A stretch of 64,000 nt of DNA from Synechococcus sp. WH 5701 (GCF_000153045.1 NZ_CH724159.1:1003128-1067127); one strand, 5' to 3'; shown: positions 11,348 through 22,688, numbered from the stretch's first letter. The notes: generated by a model not told the origin, from the letters alone. Numbers and translations are program-made.

Positions 11348-12469
11348 GTGAGCCAGGAGAATGCCCGCCTGGCGGCCAGCGGCCTGGCCCTGCGACTGGA
11401 GCGACGGGGGGGGCGGCTGGCCCTGCGCGGTCCCCTGCCCTGTCCACGGGGAGGCCCCCAGCGGGTGCAGCGCCTGAGCCTGGGCCTGGAGGCCAGCCCC
11501 AGTGGCCTGAACCAGGCCCGGCGGGAACTGAAACGGGTGAGCCAGGCCCTGCGCCAGCGTCGCTTCGACTGGGGGGACTGGGGCCGACCCACAGCAGCGG
11601 CTTCGGCGCTGGAGCGGCTCGAGGACTTCGAGAAAGCCTTTTTCAGCGATCCCCGCCGCCGCCGCAATCCCGCCGGAAGCCGCACCACCTGGAGTGCCGC
11701 CTACCAGCCTTACCTGCGCAGGCTGCGAGCCCGGCTGGAGCAGGGGGAGCCCCTCGACAGCGAGCAGCTGGTGCAGGTTCTGGAGGCGTATCCCCCTGCC
11801 AGCCGCAGCCGTCAGCAGTGCGGCACCGCCCTGGCGGCCCTGGCCCGGCAGCTGGAACTGCCCCTTCCCGGCGACTGGCGCGAGCGGGCCGCCGGCTATG
11901 GCCTGCACCAGGCCCAGTACCGGCGTCTGCCCAGCGATGCCCAGCTGCTGGAGTGGGTGGAGCGCATTCCCAACCCCCGTTGGCGGCTGGTGTACGGCCT
12001 GATGGCCACCTATGGCCTTCGCAACCACGAGGTGTTCTTCGCGGATCTCTCCGCTCTGGCCCAGGGTGGCGACCGGGTGATCCGGGTGCTGCCCACCACC
12101 AAGACCGGTGAGCACCAGGTGTGGCCCTTCCAGCCCGAATGGGTGGACCGTTTCGATCTGGCCCCCCTTGGCGAGGGCGGCGCCAGGCTCCCCGCTGTCT
12201 GCACCGACCTCAGGCGCACCACCCTGCAGCAGGTGGGCCGTCGGGTGGCCGAGCAGTTTCGCCGTTACGAGCTCCCCTGCACCCCCTACGACCTGCGCCA
12301 TTCCTGGGCCGTGCGCACCATCCACATCGGCCTGCCCGACACGGTGGCGGCGCGGATGATGGGCCACTCGGTGGCGATCCACACCCGCACCTACCACCAC
12401 TGGATCACCCGTCGGGACCAGCAGCAGGCCGTGGATGCGGCCCTGGCCCGCCAGCGACTGACCCTCTGA
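11348..12469 (+). CDS. tyrosine-family site-specific recombinase, stand-alone in a core locus
   Basis: 373 aa. The C-terminal catalytic domain is recognisable: TYGLRNHE (first Arg), TTKTGEH (beta-hairpin Lys), TPYDLRHSWA (the HxxR box, with Tyr in place of the first His but Arg and the following His kept), MMGHSVAIHTRTYHHW (His and the nucleophile Tyr). The N-terminal half is divergent and Arg-rich and does not look like a standard SAM-like core-binding domain. Start is GTG at 11348; an ATG at 11340 hits a stop at once. No phage, transposon or attachment repeats flank it; neighbours are hemH and cobO. I infer a vertically inherited recombinase rather than a phage remnant. Confidence 0.8.
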   Translation: MSQENARLAASGLALRLERRGGRLALRGPLPCPRGGPQRVQRLSLGLEASPSGLNQARRELKRVSQALRQRRFDWGDWGRPTAAASALERLEDFEKAFFSDPRRRRNPAGSRTTWSAAYQPYLRRLRARLEQGEPLDSEQLVQVLEAYPPASRSRQQCGTALAALARQLELPLPGDWRERAAGYGLHQAQYRRLPSDAQLLEWVERIPNPRWRLVYGLMATYGLRNHEVFFADLSALAQGGDRVIRVLPTTKTGEHQVWPFQPEWVDRFDLAPLGEGGARLPAVCTDLRRTTLQQVGRRVAEQFRRYELPCTPYDLRHSWAVRTIHIGLPDTVAARMMGHSVAIHTRTYHHWITRRDQQQAVDAALARQRLTL

Positions 12470-12516
12470 GCCAGACAGCGCGCCAGAGTGCTCAGCGGTT
12501 GCCGAGCTCAGCGTCC

Positions 12517-13988
<1,472 letters not shown>

Positions 13989-14012
13989 CCCCGGTCAATC
14001 CCCGCAACGCCC

Positions 14013-14552
14013 ATGGATCTCGACGCCAGCATGCGCAAGTCGCTGGAAGCCACCCAGCGCACCTTCAACACCATCCGCACCGGGCGGGCCAATCCCTCGC
14101 TGCTCGACAAGATCACCATTGAGTACTACGGCGCCGAAACACCCCTGCGTTCGGTGGCCAGCCTCTCCACCCCCGATTCCCAGACGATCCAGATCCAGCC
14201 TTTCGACAGCGCAGCGATGGCGTCGATCGAGAAGGCCATTGCCATGAGTGATCTGGGCCTCACCCCCAACAACGATGGCCGTCTGATCCGCATCAATATC
14301 CCCCCGTTGACGGCTGACCGACGCAAGGAGTTCTGCAAACTCGCCTCCCGCTACGCCGAAGACGGCAAGGTGGCCCTGCGCAACATCCGCCGAGACGCGA
14401 TCGAGAAGATCAAGAAACAGGAGAAAGACGGGGAGCTCTCCGAAGATCAGAGCCGCGATGAGCAGGAGAAGGTGCAGAAGCTCACCGACCGCTTCATCGT
14501 CGAACTGGAGAAAAGCCTCGCGGAGAAGGAAGCCGACATCCTCAAGGTCTGA
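14013..14552 (+). CDS. frr: ribosome recycling factor
   Basis: Splits post-termination ribosomes with EF-G. 179 aa, near the usual 185; begins [32 protein letters not shown] and ends with the coiled-coil segment [22 protein letters not shown]. The central Ile-rich domain II motif ([16 protein letters not shown]) is intact. Directly downstream of pyrH; the next gene starts 3 bp after its stop, so the three are likely one transcript. Confidence 0.97.
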   Translation: MDLDASMRKSLEATQRTFNTIRTGRANPSLLDKITIEYYGAETPLRSVASLSTPDSQTIQIQPFDSAAMASIEKAIAMSDLGLTPNNDGRLIRINIPPLTADRRKEFCKLASRYAEDGKVALRNIRRDAIEKIKKQEKDGELSEDQSRDEQEKVQKLTDRFIVELEKSLAEKEADILKV

Positions 14553-14554
14553 GC

Positions 14555-15715
14555 GTGGCCAGCTCTGCAGCCGGGTCAGGCTTTGATGCCGATGTGATCG
14601 TGGTCGGAGCGGGCGCGTCTGGGGCGGCGGCGGCCTACCACCTGGCTGCTCGGGGCTGGAGGGTGAAGCTTCTTGAGGCAGGAACCCTGCCCCGGCCGAA
14701 GCCCTGTGGTGGTGGCATGGCCGCCTCCGTGCAGGCCCTCTTCCCGTTCGATCTCACCCCGGCCGTCGATCGGGTGATCACCAAAGTGCGCTTCACCTGG
14801 TGCCTGGAGGATCCCGTGATCGCCGAGCTGCCTGGGGAGGCACCCTTCTGGATCGTTCGCCGCTCACGCCTGGATCACTTTCTGGCGGAGCAGGCGGTTG
14901 ACTGCGGTGCTGATCTGCTTGAGGGCACCGCCGTGGAAGCGATCACCCGGGAGGAGAATCACTGGTGCGTGCAGACCTCAGCGGGAGGCTCGCTCAACTC
15001 CAGGGCTGTGGTGATCGCCGATGGGGCTCGCTCAGTCTTCGGCCAACGGCTGGGGCTGGGTTCGCTTCAGCCTCGCTTCGCCTCAACTGTGTCGGTGGAG
15101 GTGGAGGGTGAAGTGCAGGAGCCCGACACGGCTCATTTCGAATTCGGCCTGGTGCGCCATGGTTTCAGCTGGGCCTTTCCCCGCCAGGGGGGGCTCAGCA
15201 TCGGTGTGGGCAGCTTCATCGGCCGCGAGCCCCTGGAGGCCGAGGCCGTGCTGGCGCGCCTGTTGCCCAGCCTGGGCCTGCCACCCGACAGTGGCGAGCG
15301 GCGGGTGTCTCCTCTGCGAGTCTGGGATGGGCATCACCGGCTCCACCATGGAGCCGGTGCCCTGGTGGTCGGTGATGCGGCCTCGCTGGTGGATCCCTTT
15401 CTGGCGGAGGGACTGCGCCCCGCACTGCTCAGCGGCACCCGGGCCGCCGAGGCCCTCGACCGCTGGCTGGGCGGCGAGGCCAGGGCCCTGGAGGGCTACA
15501 GCGAGCGCATGCGCGCTGACTGGGGCCAGTCGATGGCCTGGGGACGGCGCATTGCCCAGGTGTTCTACCGGTTGCCCCGGGTGGGCTATCAACTGGGGGT
15601 GAAGAGGCCCACCGCTCCGCGGCGCATAGCCCAGATCCTCTCGGGGGAGCTGGGCTATGGCGACATCGCCCAGCGTGTGATCCGCCGCCTGATGTTCAAC
15701 CGCACTCAGAGCTAG
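14555..15715 (+). CDS. FAD-dependent oxidoreductase, geranylgeranyl-reductase family
   Basis: 386 aa. N-terminal dinucleotide fold DVIVVGAGASGAAAAYHLAARG (about residues 9-30), then LLEAGTLPRPKPCGGGM, the conserved PxxKxCGG-type motif of the family, and a later FAD contact VVGDAASLVDPFLAEGLRPAL. Family members reduce isoprenoid double bonds (chlorophyll phytyl tail, archaeal lipids), but this is not obviously ChlP itself; the substrate is unknown. Start is GTG 14555, 3 bp after frr. The 3' end overlaps the convergent cNMP-domain gene by 4 bp. Confidence 0.8.
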   Translation: MASSAAGSGFDADVIVVGAGASGAAAAYHLAARGWRVKLLEAGTLPRPKPCGGGMAASVQALFPFDLTPAVDRVITKVRFTWCLEDPVIAELPGEAPFWIVRRSRLDHFLAEQAVDCGADLLEGTAVEAITREENHWCVQTSAGGSLNSRAVVIADGARSVFGQRLGLGSLQPRFASTVSVEVEGEVQEPDTAHFEFGLVRHGFSWAFPRQGGLSIGVGSFIGREPLEAEAVLARLLPSLGLPPDSGERRVSPLRVWDGHHRLHHGAGALVVGDAASLVDPFLAEGLRPALLSGTRAAEALDRWLGGEARALEGYSERMRADWGQSMAWGRRIAQVFYRLPRVGYQLGVKRPTAPRRIAQILSGELGYGDIAQRVIRRLMFNRTQS

Positions 15716-16086
15716 CGCAGACAGTCCTTGAGCTGGCGCAGACGCTGATCGATGGAACAGAGCAGTTCGATGGCGAACATCGGCGATTCCTGAACGGCAA
15801 AGAGGAACTTCTCCCGGTTCATCATCAGGATCCGGCAGGGGGTGATGGCCTTGGCATTGCCGTAACGGCGGTGATCCGGGGTGACCAGCGCACCGGCACC
15901 GAAGACATCACCTTCCCTGATCTCCTCGTGCCCCGCGTCTCCGTTCCAGCTGAGCAGGACGCTGCCCTGCAGCAACCCGAACATGCAATCGCCGGATTCT
16001 CCGGCCTTGAAGATCAAGTCGCCTGGAGCGTAGTCACGCACTTCACCCTGGGTGGCAAGAGCACGCAGGGTGTCGAGGGCATTCAT
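15712..16086 (-). CDS. cyclic-nucleotide-binding-domain protein (stand-alone CNB)
   Basis: 124 aa made of a single cNMP-binding beta-roll: YAPGDLIFKAGESGDCMFGLLQGSVLL, IREGDVFGAGALV, then the C-helix region PMFAIELLCSIDQRLRQLKDCL. There is no DNA-binding helix-turn-helix, unlike Crp/Fnr regulators, and no enzymatic domain. The phosphate-binding cassette (GAGALV...RR) is degenerate, so nucleotide binding is doubtful. Lies 35 bp after the transaldolase gene on the same strand. Confidence 0.8.
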   Translation of the reverse strand: MNALDTLRALATQGEVRDYAPGDLIFKAGESGDCMFGLLQGSVLLSWNGDAGHEEIREGDVFGAGALVTPDHRRYGNAKAITPCRILMMNREKFLFAVQESPMFAIELLCSIDQRLRQLKDCLR

Positions 16087-16121
16087 GGATCAGGCCAGGG
16101 ATGAACTTCGAGTGTGGCTGA

Positions 16122-17300
16122 TCAGGCCGCGACGGCCGCCAGGGCCAGGGGAGCTCCGAGTCCACCACGCACGTCTTCGGGAACCAGCCTGCCGTCGTGG
16201 TCGGTGTCGAGGGCATCAAAGACAGCATCGCTGCCCAGCCACTCTTCGCGGGTGATGCAGCCGTCACCATCCATGTCGTTGAGCAGGAAGATCTCCTGGG
16301 CGGCGTGGGCAAAGGCGGCCTCCCCCTCGAGTTCGGCGAGTCGATGGGCCAGCTGAGCCTCGAGGGTCTCGATCGCTTTGCTGAAGCCGCGGATGCCCTC
16401 ATCGAGCTTTTCGCTGGCCATGCGATCGGCCGCCATGGCAGTGACATAGCTCGAGCGATCCAGGCTGAACTGTGCTTCGGTGGACCCAGGATTGAGGGGA
16501 TCGAGCTTGCGCGGCAGGGGGGCTTCGGTTTGGCGTAGCTGATCGAGAAGTTTGGGTGAAATCGTGAGCAGATCGCAACCGGCCAGCTCGATGATCTCCT
16601 CGATGTTGCGGAAGCTCGCACCCATCACTTCGGTGCGGTAGCCATAGGTTTTGTAATAGTTGAAGATCTTGGTGACGGAAATCACTCCTGGGTCTTCAGG
16701 GCCGGGATAGTACTCACGGCCGGTATCTTGCTTGTACCAGTCGAGGATGCGGCCCACGAACGGTGAGATCAGGGTCACCCCCGCTTCGGCGCAGGCCAAC
16801 GCCTGGGTGAAGCTGAACAGCAGAGTGAGGTTGCAGTGGATGCCCTCCTTCTCCAGTGCTTCAGCGGCCTTGATGCCCTCCCAAGTGGAGGCGATCTTGA
16901 TCAGCACCCGCTCCTTGCTGATCCCGGCATCGGCATAAAGACCGATCAGTTTGCGAGCCTTCTCGATCGTGGCCTCGGTGTCGTAACTGAGCCTGGCATC
17001 CACCTCAGTGGACACTCGTCCGGGGACGATCTGGAGGATCTCCTTGCCGAAGGTGACGCAGATCTCATCGAGAGCTTCCAGCACCACCGCTTCAGCGGGC
17101 GCTGTGGCACCGATCACCGTTCTGGAGGCCTTCAGGGATTCATCGATGAGTCGCTGATACAGAGGAATCTGAGCGGCCGCCAGGATCAGGGATGGGTTGG
17201 TGGTGGCGTCACGGGGGGTGAACTGCTTGATCGCTTCCAGTTCACCCGTGTCAGCGACGACCACGGTCATGGAAGCGAGTTGATCGAGCAGGTTGGGCAT
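16122..17300 (-). CDS. tal: transaldolase with C-terminal EF-hand pair
   Basis: Transfers a dihydroxyacetone unit between sugar phosphates in the pentose phosphate pathway. 392 aa: a TalB-type barrel (about residues 1-325, ATTNPSLIL, Schiff-base Lys about 135 in [25 protein letters not shown]) followed by two EF-hand loops, [14 protein letters not shown] and [14 protein letters not shown], both with the expected acidic positions. Length exceeds the ~317 aa of E. coli TalB by the EF module. The long frame upstream of 17300 is a shadow of ftsI; start [10 protein letters not shown] matches the family. Confidence 0.95.
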   Translation of the reverse strand: MPNLLDQLASMTVVVADTGELEAIKQFTPRDATTNPSLILAAAQIPLYQRLIDESLKASRTVIGATAPAEAVVLEALDEICVTFGKEILQIVPGRVSTEVDARLSYDTEATIEKARKLIGLYADAGISKERVLIKIASTWEGIKAAEALEKEGIHCNLTLLFSFTQALACAEAGVTLISPFVGRILDWYKQDTGREYYPGPEDPGVISVTKIFNYYKTYGYRTEVMGASFRNIEEIIELAGCDLLTISPKLLDQLRQTEAPLPRKLDPLNPGSTEAQFSLDRSSYVTAMAADRMASEKLDEGIRGFSKAIETLEAQLAHRLAELEGEAAFAHAAQEIFLLNDMDGDGCITREEWLGSDAVFDALDTDHDGRLVPEDVRGGLGAPLALAAVAA

Positions 17301-17364
17301 GTCCCCAAGCATTGGCGTCTGGGACGAGGCTAGCCAGGCAGAGCCGAGTCCACCCGGAGCGTCC

Positions 17365-19221
17365 TCAACCCCGCACCGTTGGCTGGCCGGCTGGCTTCTT
17401 GCCTGTACTGGGCGGAACTTTCTCCAGCACGAGCAGGGCTTCGATGATCTCCTTGGCCGCCGGAACCGCCACGGTGGAGCCGTAAGCATTGCCCCCTTGG
17501 GGTTCATCCACCACCACAAGCACCACAAAGCGGGGATCGTCGATCGGTAGGTGGGCCACGAAGCTGGTGATCCGTGCTCCCGGGATGTAGACCCCGTTGA
17601 GGGCCTTCTGGGCGGTGCCGGTCTTTCCACCGATGCGGTATCCGGGTACCTGAACGCCCTTGCCACTGCCTTTCTCCACGACCGTTTCCAGCCAGTCCAT
17701 CACCTGCTTGGTGACGGCAGGTTGCATGAGCTGCAGGCCGCTGGCGGCAGGGGCTGGAGCCAGGCTGTCGCCGGAGCGCAGGCCGCGGGTGATGTGGGGG
17801 CTCACCAGACGCCCACCGTTGGCGAGCATGGCGTGCAACTGCAGGAGCTTCAGCGGTGTGAGCGAGAACCCCTGGCCAAAAGCGGCCGTGGCCGGTTCGA
17901 TCGGCTGGGTGGTGAACTGCTCGCGGGTCTTGAGCTCTCCCGCCACGGCCCCTGGCAGATCGGTATCTGGAACGGTGTCGATGCCGATCCGGCGCATCCA
18001 CTCCCAGTAGATGGAGGGCTTGAGCCGGCGCATGGCCTGCACCATGCCCACATTGCTGGACACCTGAAGCACGGTGGCGAAATCCAGAATGCCGTTGGCC
18101 CTGCGGTCGTGGTTAAAGATCGGCCAACCTCCGATTGTGAGCTGTCCCACGTCGTTGACGGTGCCATTGGGCTGGATGGCCTTCTCCTGCAGGGCGATCG
18201 CCAGATTGATCGGCTTGAAGGTGGAGCCCGGCTCATAGAGATCCTGCACCGACCATTCGCGGAACAGCCCCGGAGAAAACTTCCAGAACTTGTTGGGCTC
18301 GTAGCTGGGAATCGAGGTGAGCGCCAGCATCTCGCCGTTGCGCACATCCATCACCATGGCGGAGCCCCGCTTGGCTTTCCACTGCTTCAGCTGTCTGGCG
18401 AGTGCCTGCTGGGCCACCTGCTGCAGGCGGGCGTCAAGGGTGAGTTGCAGCCGCAGATCGTCGGTGTAAAGGACCCCGGCCTGAAGTCCGTCGGGTAATG
18501 GAGTGCCGTCGGCGCCGCGGCGCATCTGACGCGTCGTTTCCTGACGGCGCAGGTCTTTGTCACGGCTCTGCTCAAGTCCCGCCTGGGCCACCCGCTCCAG
18601 ATTGAGGAACCCCACCACATTGGCGAACAGCTGACCCTGCGGGTAGATCCTCTGGGGGTAGGGCTCGAGGTCAAGACCACTGATGCCGAGCTCACGCAGA
18701 CGACGGGCTGTTTCCGGATCGAGATCAGTGGCGAGTTTGACCCCGGTTTTGCGGCCGTCGATCGTGCGCATGAGATCCGCTGCAGGCACCAGCAGCACTT
18801 TGGCGAGCTTCTCAACCGTGTCGGAGCTGCTGCGGATCAGGTTGGGATCGTCACCGGGAAAGTTGAAGTAGCGGGGATGGGCCCACAAGGTGAAGCGTTC
18901 CTCATCAAGGGCGACCAGCCTGCCCTTGCGGTCGACGATCGGCCGGCGCTTGCCGATCGGCTTCGTCTTCTGGGTCTGGATCGCCCGGGCCCGCTGTTGC
19001 AGACGGTCGCCCTCCTTGACCTGAAGCCAGGCCAGTCGTCCAGCCAGGCCTGTCAGAGCCAGGCAGAGCGTGAGATAGACGGTGAGCAAGCGGCCCGCCG
19101 GCACCGGTTGCAGCTGGATCACCCGGCGCCGGCTGCTGCGCGGATTATCCGCCTCGGTGGAGCTGCGTCCCCCTCCATGGAGGGGAATGGGGGGTGATCC
19201 AGTGGCGGAGCGACGCACCAC
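17365..19221 (-). CDS. ftsI: peptidoglycan D,D-transpeptidase FtsI (PBP3)
   Basis: Septal class B penicillin-binding protein. 618 aa: cytoplasmic Arg-rich N-terminus, one membrane anchor ([21 protein letters not shown]), dimerisation domain, then transpeptidase with SxxK at Ser333 (PGSTFKP), SxN (SSNVGM) and KTG at Lys533 (GGKTGTAQ). Start is GTG 19221, 2 bp after the stop of the FtsL-like gene, implying cotranscription with it and the CAAX protease upstream. Ends in a Lys/Pro-rich tail ([13 protein letters not shown]). Confidence 0.95.
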   Translation of the reverse strand: MVRRSATGSPPIPLHGGGRSSTEADNPRSSRRRVIQLQPVPAGRLLTVYLTLCLALTGLAGRLAWLQVKEGDRLQQRARAIQTQKTKPIGKRRPIVDRKGRLVALDEERFTLWAHPRYFNFPGDDPNLIRSSSDTVEKLAKVLLVPAADLMRTIDGRKTGVKLATDLDPETARRLRELGISGLDLEPYPQRIYPQGQLFANVVGFLNLERVAQAGLEQSRDKDLRRQETTRQMRRGADGTPLPDGLQAGVLYTDDLRLQLTLDARLQQVAQQALARQLKQWKAKRGSAMVMDVRNGEMLALTSIPSYEPNKFWKFSPGLFREWSVQDLYEPGSTFKPINLAIALQEKAIQPNGTVNDVGQLTIGGWPIFNHDRRANGILDFATVLQVSSNVGMVQAMRRLKPSIYWEWMRRIGIDTVPDTDLPGAVAGELKTREQFTTQPIEPATAAFGQGFSLTPLKLLQLHAMLANGGRLVSPHITRGLRSGDSLAPAPAASGLQLMQPAVTKQVMDWLETVVEKGSGKGVQVPGYRIGGKTGTAQKALNGVYIPGARITSFVAHLPIDDPRFVVLVVVDEPQGGNAYGSTVAVPAAKEIIEALLVLEKVPPSTGKKPAGQPTVRG

Positions 19222-19223
19222 CC

Positions 19224-19781
19224 TCAGTACCCGGCCCGAACGATCTCAGGGTCGAGGCTGATCCGGCTCAGCTCCACGCTGAGTGAGCGGGGATCGAGGG
19301 ATTGGAGGTTGAACGGCTTGAGCTGAGGCTGGCTGGCACTGGGTGTGGGACGGCTCTCAGGGGTCTTGGAGCTGGGGGAGGGCAGATGAATCAGGCGCTG
19401 GAGGCTTGTGGGCTCCAGGAGGCCGGGACGGCGAGCCATCGCCAGATGGTGCTGCTCCAGCACCGCGGTGGATTCCTGCAGGCGATGTTCCAGCACCTGG
19501 GTCGACTCCAGTCGCTCAAAACTGCGGGTCCACTGTCCCTGCCAGTGCAGGGTGAGAGCGGTAAGGCCCACCATCGAAAGGCCGAGGGCCACGAGCAGGC
19601 CATCGGAGGCCCTGTGCAGACCCGCCAGCCAGGGGGACTGGCGCACCACGCGCCGAGCGGAGAAGGAGCCCTGGATGAGCTCCAGGGAGCGGCGCCTGAA
19701 GAAGGGCTGGGGCGATGGAACGGCGACCACCGGTACCTGACGAATCTCCGCAAGTGAACCATGGGGCGCAAGGGGCAGCAA
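19224..19781 (-). CDS. FtsL-like single-pass protein upstream of ftsI (candidate)
   Basis: About 185 aa with a basic N-terminal part (FFRRRSLELIQ...SARRVVRQ), one transmembrane helix near residues 61-80 (LLVALGLSMVGLTALTL), then an extracytoplasmic helix with heptad-like hydrophobics (FERLESTQVLEHRLQESTAVLEQ) and a Pro/Ser-rich tail. Size, topology and position immediately before ftsI are those of FtsL; primary sequence of FtsL is too variable to confirm. No ATG is available: TTG 19781, 8 bp after the CAAX gene stop, or GTG 19730 are possible starts. The longer upstream frame is a shadow. Confidence 0.65.
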   Translation of the reverse strand: MLPLAPHGSLAEIRQVPVVAVPSPQPFFRRRSLELIQGSFSARRVVRQSPWLAGLHRASDGLLVALGLSMVGLTALTLHWQGQWTRSFERLESTQVLEHRLQESTAVLEQHHLAMARRPGLLEPTSLQRLIHLPSPSSKTPESRPTPSASQPQLKPFNLQSLDPRSLSVELSRISLDPEIVRAGY

Positions 19782-19789
19782 GCCGACGA

Positions 19790-21262
19790 TCAGCGCGCCA
19801 GCAACAGCAGGTTGGTGAAGGTGAGTCCGTTCCAGAGGGCGTGGAGACCCACGCAGGTGCTCAGGCGGCCACTGCTCAGGCGCAGCCAGCCCAGACCCAG
19901 GCCCAGGGTGAACAGGGGCGGAAATTCTCCGAGGCTGAGGTGGGCGATGCCGAAGACCATGCTGCTGATCAACACCGCGGGCAGGGGCCCGATCTCCCGG
20001 CCCACCACCGGCAGCAGAACCCCTCGGAAGATGGTCTCCTCGAACAGCGGGGCCAGCACGATGGCCGTAAAGGCGAAACAGGCGAGGGTCAGTCCGTTGC
20101 CGCTGCGCAGCACAAGTTCCAGCAGGGGATTGCTCCCGCCGACATCGCTCAAGAAGTGCTGCTGCAGCCAGCCCACCAGTGACACCAGGGGCAGCACGAT
20201 CAGCAGGTACTTCATCGACTTGCGCAGAACTGAACCCAGCGGCCGCCAGCGGAACTGCAGCCAGCCGCCCTCCGGGGCCTCGCCCCCCGAGCGCAACAGA
20301 ACCAAAAGCATCAGCAGCGGCGCGGCCATCAGACCGAGGTACATGGTGAGCACCGTGACGCCATCGGCGAGGGGAGGCTTGATCGCCAGTGCCGAGAGAG
20401 TGGCCTGCAGCAGAGGACCCAGCAGCACCGGCGTGAGCACTTCCCCCAGCAGCACGAACCCTCCGGCGATCAGAAGCACCACATCGATCAGCCCCAGGTC
20501 GGGGCCGACCAGGTCCGGCAGGGGAGCTTGCTTGCCACGCCAGCGCAGCCAGCCTTCCCGCAGCAGCAGCAGCAGTCCAGCCAGCAGGGCCAGGGCGGGC
20601 AGCAGATTGATGCCCAGCAGCTGCAGCAGGGCCCGTCGCTCGGCGGCCGGCTCGGCGCAATCGCTGGCGTCGCCCAGCACCTGGCAGCTCAGCCGCCGCA
20701 CCAGTGGGTCCTGGAGCATGCCCACCGCCTCGACGGGCCAGCTGCCGCCCTGGGGCACCTGGAGCAGCTGCTCGATCAGGGCCCGATCGTCAGCGGTGGC
20801 AAGCCGTTGCAGCTGAAGCAGCAGGGGGCGTGCGGCGGCAGGCTGCCCCTGGCGCAGTTGCAGCAGCGCCCGCTCCAACAGGCTGATCCAGGCCTCCCGA
20901 TCACCGGCGGCCTGGGCGGCCCCTGAGGCCGTGGTGCTGTCGCCGCTCTCCTCTGCCTGCTGCTCCAGCTCCACCAGCAACAGGGCTCCTGGGTCAACGC
21001 CCACCAACAGCGGCCGCAGCGATGGCGGAACCGCCGGGGCAGCCAGAGCACTCAGCTCCAGTTGACGCCGGGACAGGTCGTTACCCACCGATGGGCGCTC
21101 CAGACTCTCCAGCAGCCCGTTGAGCCAGAGCAGCAGGCTCAGCACAAGGCTGACCATGGCCAGCCCCACTTTCAGGGATCCGGCCCGTCCTCGCCCTCCT
21201 GTTGCCACCCCAGCTCCTTGCAATCGAGCGATTCTCCCCCGAGCCCGATTGGTGGCCAGCAT
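19790..21262 (-). CDS. CPBP-family (CAAX-type) intramembrane protease
   Basis: 490 aa. The C-terminal 200 residues hold the Abi/CPBP motifs: LFEETIFRGVLLP (EExxxR), FGIAHLSLG, and GLHALWNGL, all within predicted membrane helices. The N-terminal half has one membrane anchor, then a soluble region with Leu/Gln-rich helices and a second set of helices. Start ATG 21262 (MLATNRARG), 40 bp from the divergent histidine phosphatase; the frame upstream is antisense shadow. Such proteases process unknown substrates; adjacency to FtsL-like and FtsI suggests an envelope role (inference). Confidence 0.85.
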   Translation of the reverse strand: MLATNRARGRIARLQGAGVATGGRGRAGSLKVGLAMVSLVLSLLLWLNGLLESLERPSVGNDLSRRQLELSALAAPAVPPSLRPLLVGVDPGALLLVELEQQAEESGDSTTASGAAQAAGDREAWISLLERALLQLRQGQPAAARPLLLQLQRLATADDRALIEQLLQVPQGGSWPVEAVGMLQDPLVRRLSCQVLGDASDCAEPAAERRALLQLLGINLLPALALLAGLLLLLREGWLRWRGKQAPLPDLVGPDLGLIDVVLLIAGGFVLLGEVLTPVLLGPLLQATLSALAIKPPLADGVTVLTMYLGLMAAPLLMLLVLLRSGGEAPEGGWLQFRWRPLGSVLRKSMKYLLIVLPLVSLVGWLQQHFLSDVGGSNPLLELVLRSGNGLTLACFAFTAIVLAPLFEETIFRGVLLPVVGREIGPLPAVLISSMVFGIAHLSLGEFPPLFTLGLGLGWLRLSSGRLSTCVGLHALWNGLTFTNLLLLAR

Positions 21263-21302
21263 CGGTCGCGGCCCTGAGCTGTGTTGGGATCCCTCCCATA
21301 CG

Positions 21303-22688
21303 ATGACGGCGCTTCCAGCTCCAGACCTCGTGCCCCTTCGGCTCCTGCTTGTCCGCCATGGACTCAGCAGCTTCAACACCGAGCGCCGCATCCAGGGCCG
21401 GGATGATCTCTCCTGCCTCACCGACGAGGGCCACAGCCAGGCCCGCCTCACCGGCGCAGCGCTGGCGGACCTTCACCTCGATGCCGTCTACAGCTCCCCC
21501 CTGAGCCGGGCCGCCGCCACCGCTGCCCAGCTGCTGGAGGCCCAGGGGGGCGGCCTCAGCGCCGAGTTCGACGACGATCTGCTCGAGGTGGACCTGGCCC
21601 CCTGGTCCGGCCTGCTGGGCAGTGAGGTGAAAGCACGATTCCCCGAGGCCTACCGCCTCTGGAGAGAGGCTCCCGATCAGCTGGAACTGGAGCGCTCTGA
21701 TGGAAGTCGATTCCGGCCGATTCCTGAGCTGATGGACCAGGCCCGCCGCTGGCTGGATCGCCTGGAGCGTGAGCATCTGGATCAGGCTGATCAGTCGGGA
21801 AAGGATCTGACCACGGTGCTGGTGGTGGCCCACAGCGCCATCCTGCGCTGCCTGGTGCTGCAGCTGCTGGGGTTGCCCGCCAGCCGCTTTCAGGGACTTC
21901 GCCTTGAGAACGCCTCCCTCTCCGTGTTCAACCTGCAGCGTCAGGCCGGCGGCGGCGTACAGGTGCAGATCGAATCACTCAATGTCACCGCCCACCTCGG
22001 CAACGGGTTACCGCCGAAAGGCGCCGGGGCGCGTCTGCTGCTGGTACGCCACGGCGAAACCGACTGGAACCGCCAGGGTCGCTTCCAGGGGCAGATCGAC
22101 ATCCCTCTCAATGTCAATGGTCTGGCCCAGGCACGGTCGGCGGCCGACTTCCTCAGCAACGTACCGATCCAGAGGGCCTTCACCAGCTCGATGGCCCGGC
22201 CGCGCCAGACCGCCGAAGCCATCCTCACGGCCCACCCCGGGGTGCTGCTCAGCAGCCAGGAGGGCCTGGTGGAGATCGGACATGGCCAGTGGGAAGGGCG
22301 CCTGGAGCAGGAGATTTCCCAGGCCTGGGGGGAGTTGCTGCAGCAGTGGAAAGACGCGCCCCACACCGTTCAGATGCCCGAAGGTGAGAATCTCCAGCAG
22401 GTCTGGGATCGCTCCCTGGCTTGCTGGAGTGGCCTCGCCGATGGCCTGGAGGCGGATGAGACTGCCCTGGTGGTGGCCCATGACGCCGTCAACAAGACGA
22501 TCCTCTGTGCCCTGCTGGGTCTCACCCCAGCTGACATCTGGATGGTCAAGCAGGGCAACGGCGGGGTGAGTGTGATCGACTGGCCGCCGCCGGACAGTGC
22601 TGGCCGAGCCCTGCCGGTGGTGACCTGCCTGAACCTCACCACCCACCTCGGTGGCGTGATCGACCGCACCGCCGCCGGTGCCCTCTGA
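21303..22688 (+). CDS. two-domain histidine phosphatase (phosphoglycerate-mutase-like)
   Basis: 461 aa containing two tandem phosphoglycerate-mutase-like domains, each with the catalytic RHG: LLLVRHGLSSFNTERR (about residue 20) and LLLVRHGETDWNRQGRF (about residue 245). Each also keeps the second His (VVAHSAILR and VVAHDAVNK). Cofactor-dependent mutases, phosphoserine phosphatases and other sugar-phosphate phosphatases share this fold, so the substrate is open. Start ATG 21303 (MTALPAPDL). Its stop overlaps the next start by one base as TGATG. Confidence 0.85.
   Translation: MTALPAPDLVPLRLLLVRHGLSSFNTERRIQGRDDLSCLTDEGHSQARLTGAALADLHLDAVYSSPLSRAAATAAQLLEAQGGGLSAEFDDDLLEVDLAPWSGLLGSEVKARFPEAYRLWREAPDQLELERSDGSRFRPIPELMDQARRWLDRLEREHLDQADQSGKDLTTVLVVAHSAILRCLVLQLLGLPASRFQGLRLENASLSVFNLQRQAGGGVQVQIESLNVTAHLGNGLPPKGAGARLLLVRHGETDWNRQGRFQGQIDIPLNVNGLAQARSAADFLSNVPIQRAFTSSMARPRQTAEAILTAHPGVLLSSQEGLVEIGHGQWEGRLEQEISQAWGELLQQWKDAPHTVQMPEGENLQQVWDRSLACWSGLADGLEADETALVVAHDAVNKTILCALLGLTPADIWMVKQGNGGVSVIDWPPPDSAGRALPVVTCLNLTTHLGGVIDRTAAGAL

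Noticed and set aside
11129..12400. Long minus-strand frame opposite the recombinase
   Set aside because: Shadow of a gene with clear catalytic motifs on the plus strand.
11348..12469. Prophage or integrated element indicated by an integrase
   Set aside because: No phage genes, tRNA target, direct repeats or composition change nearby; neighbours are metabolic core genes.
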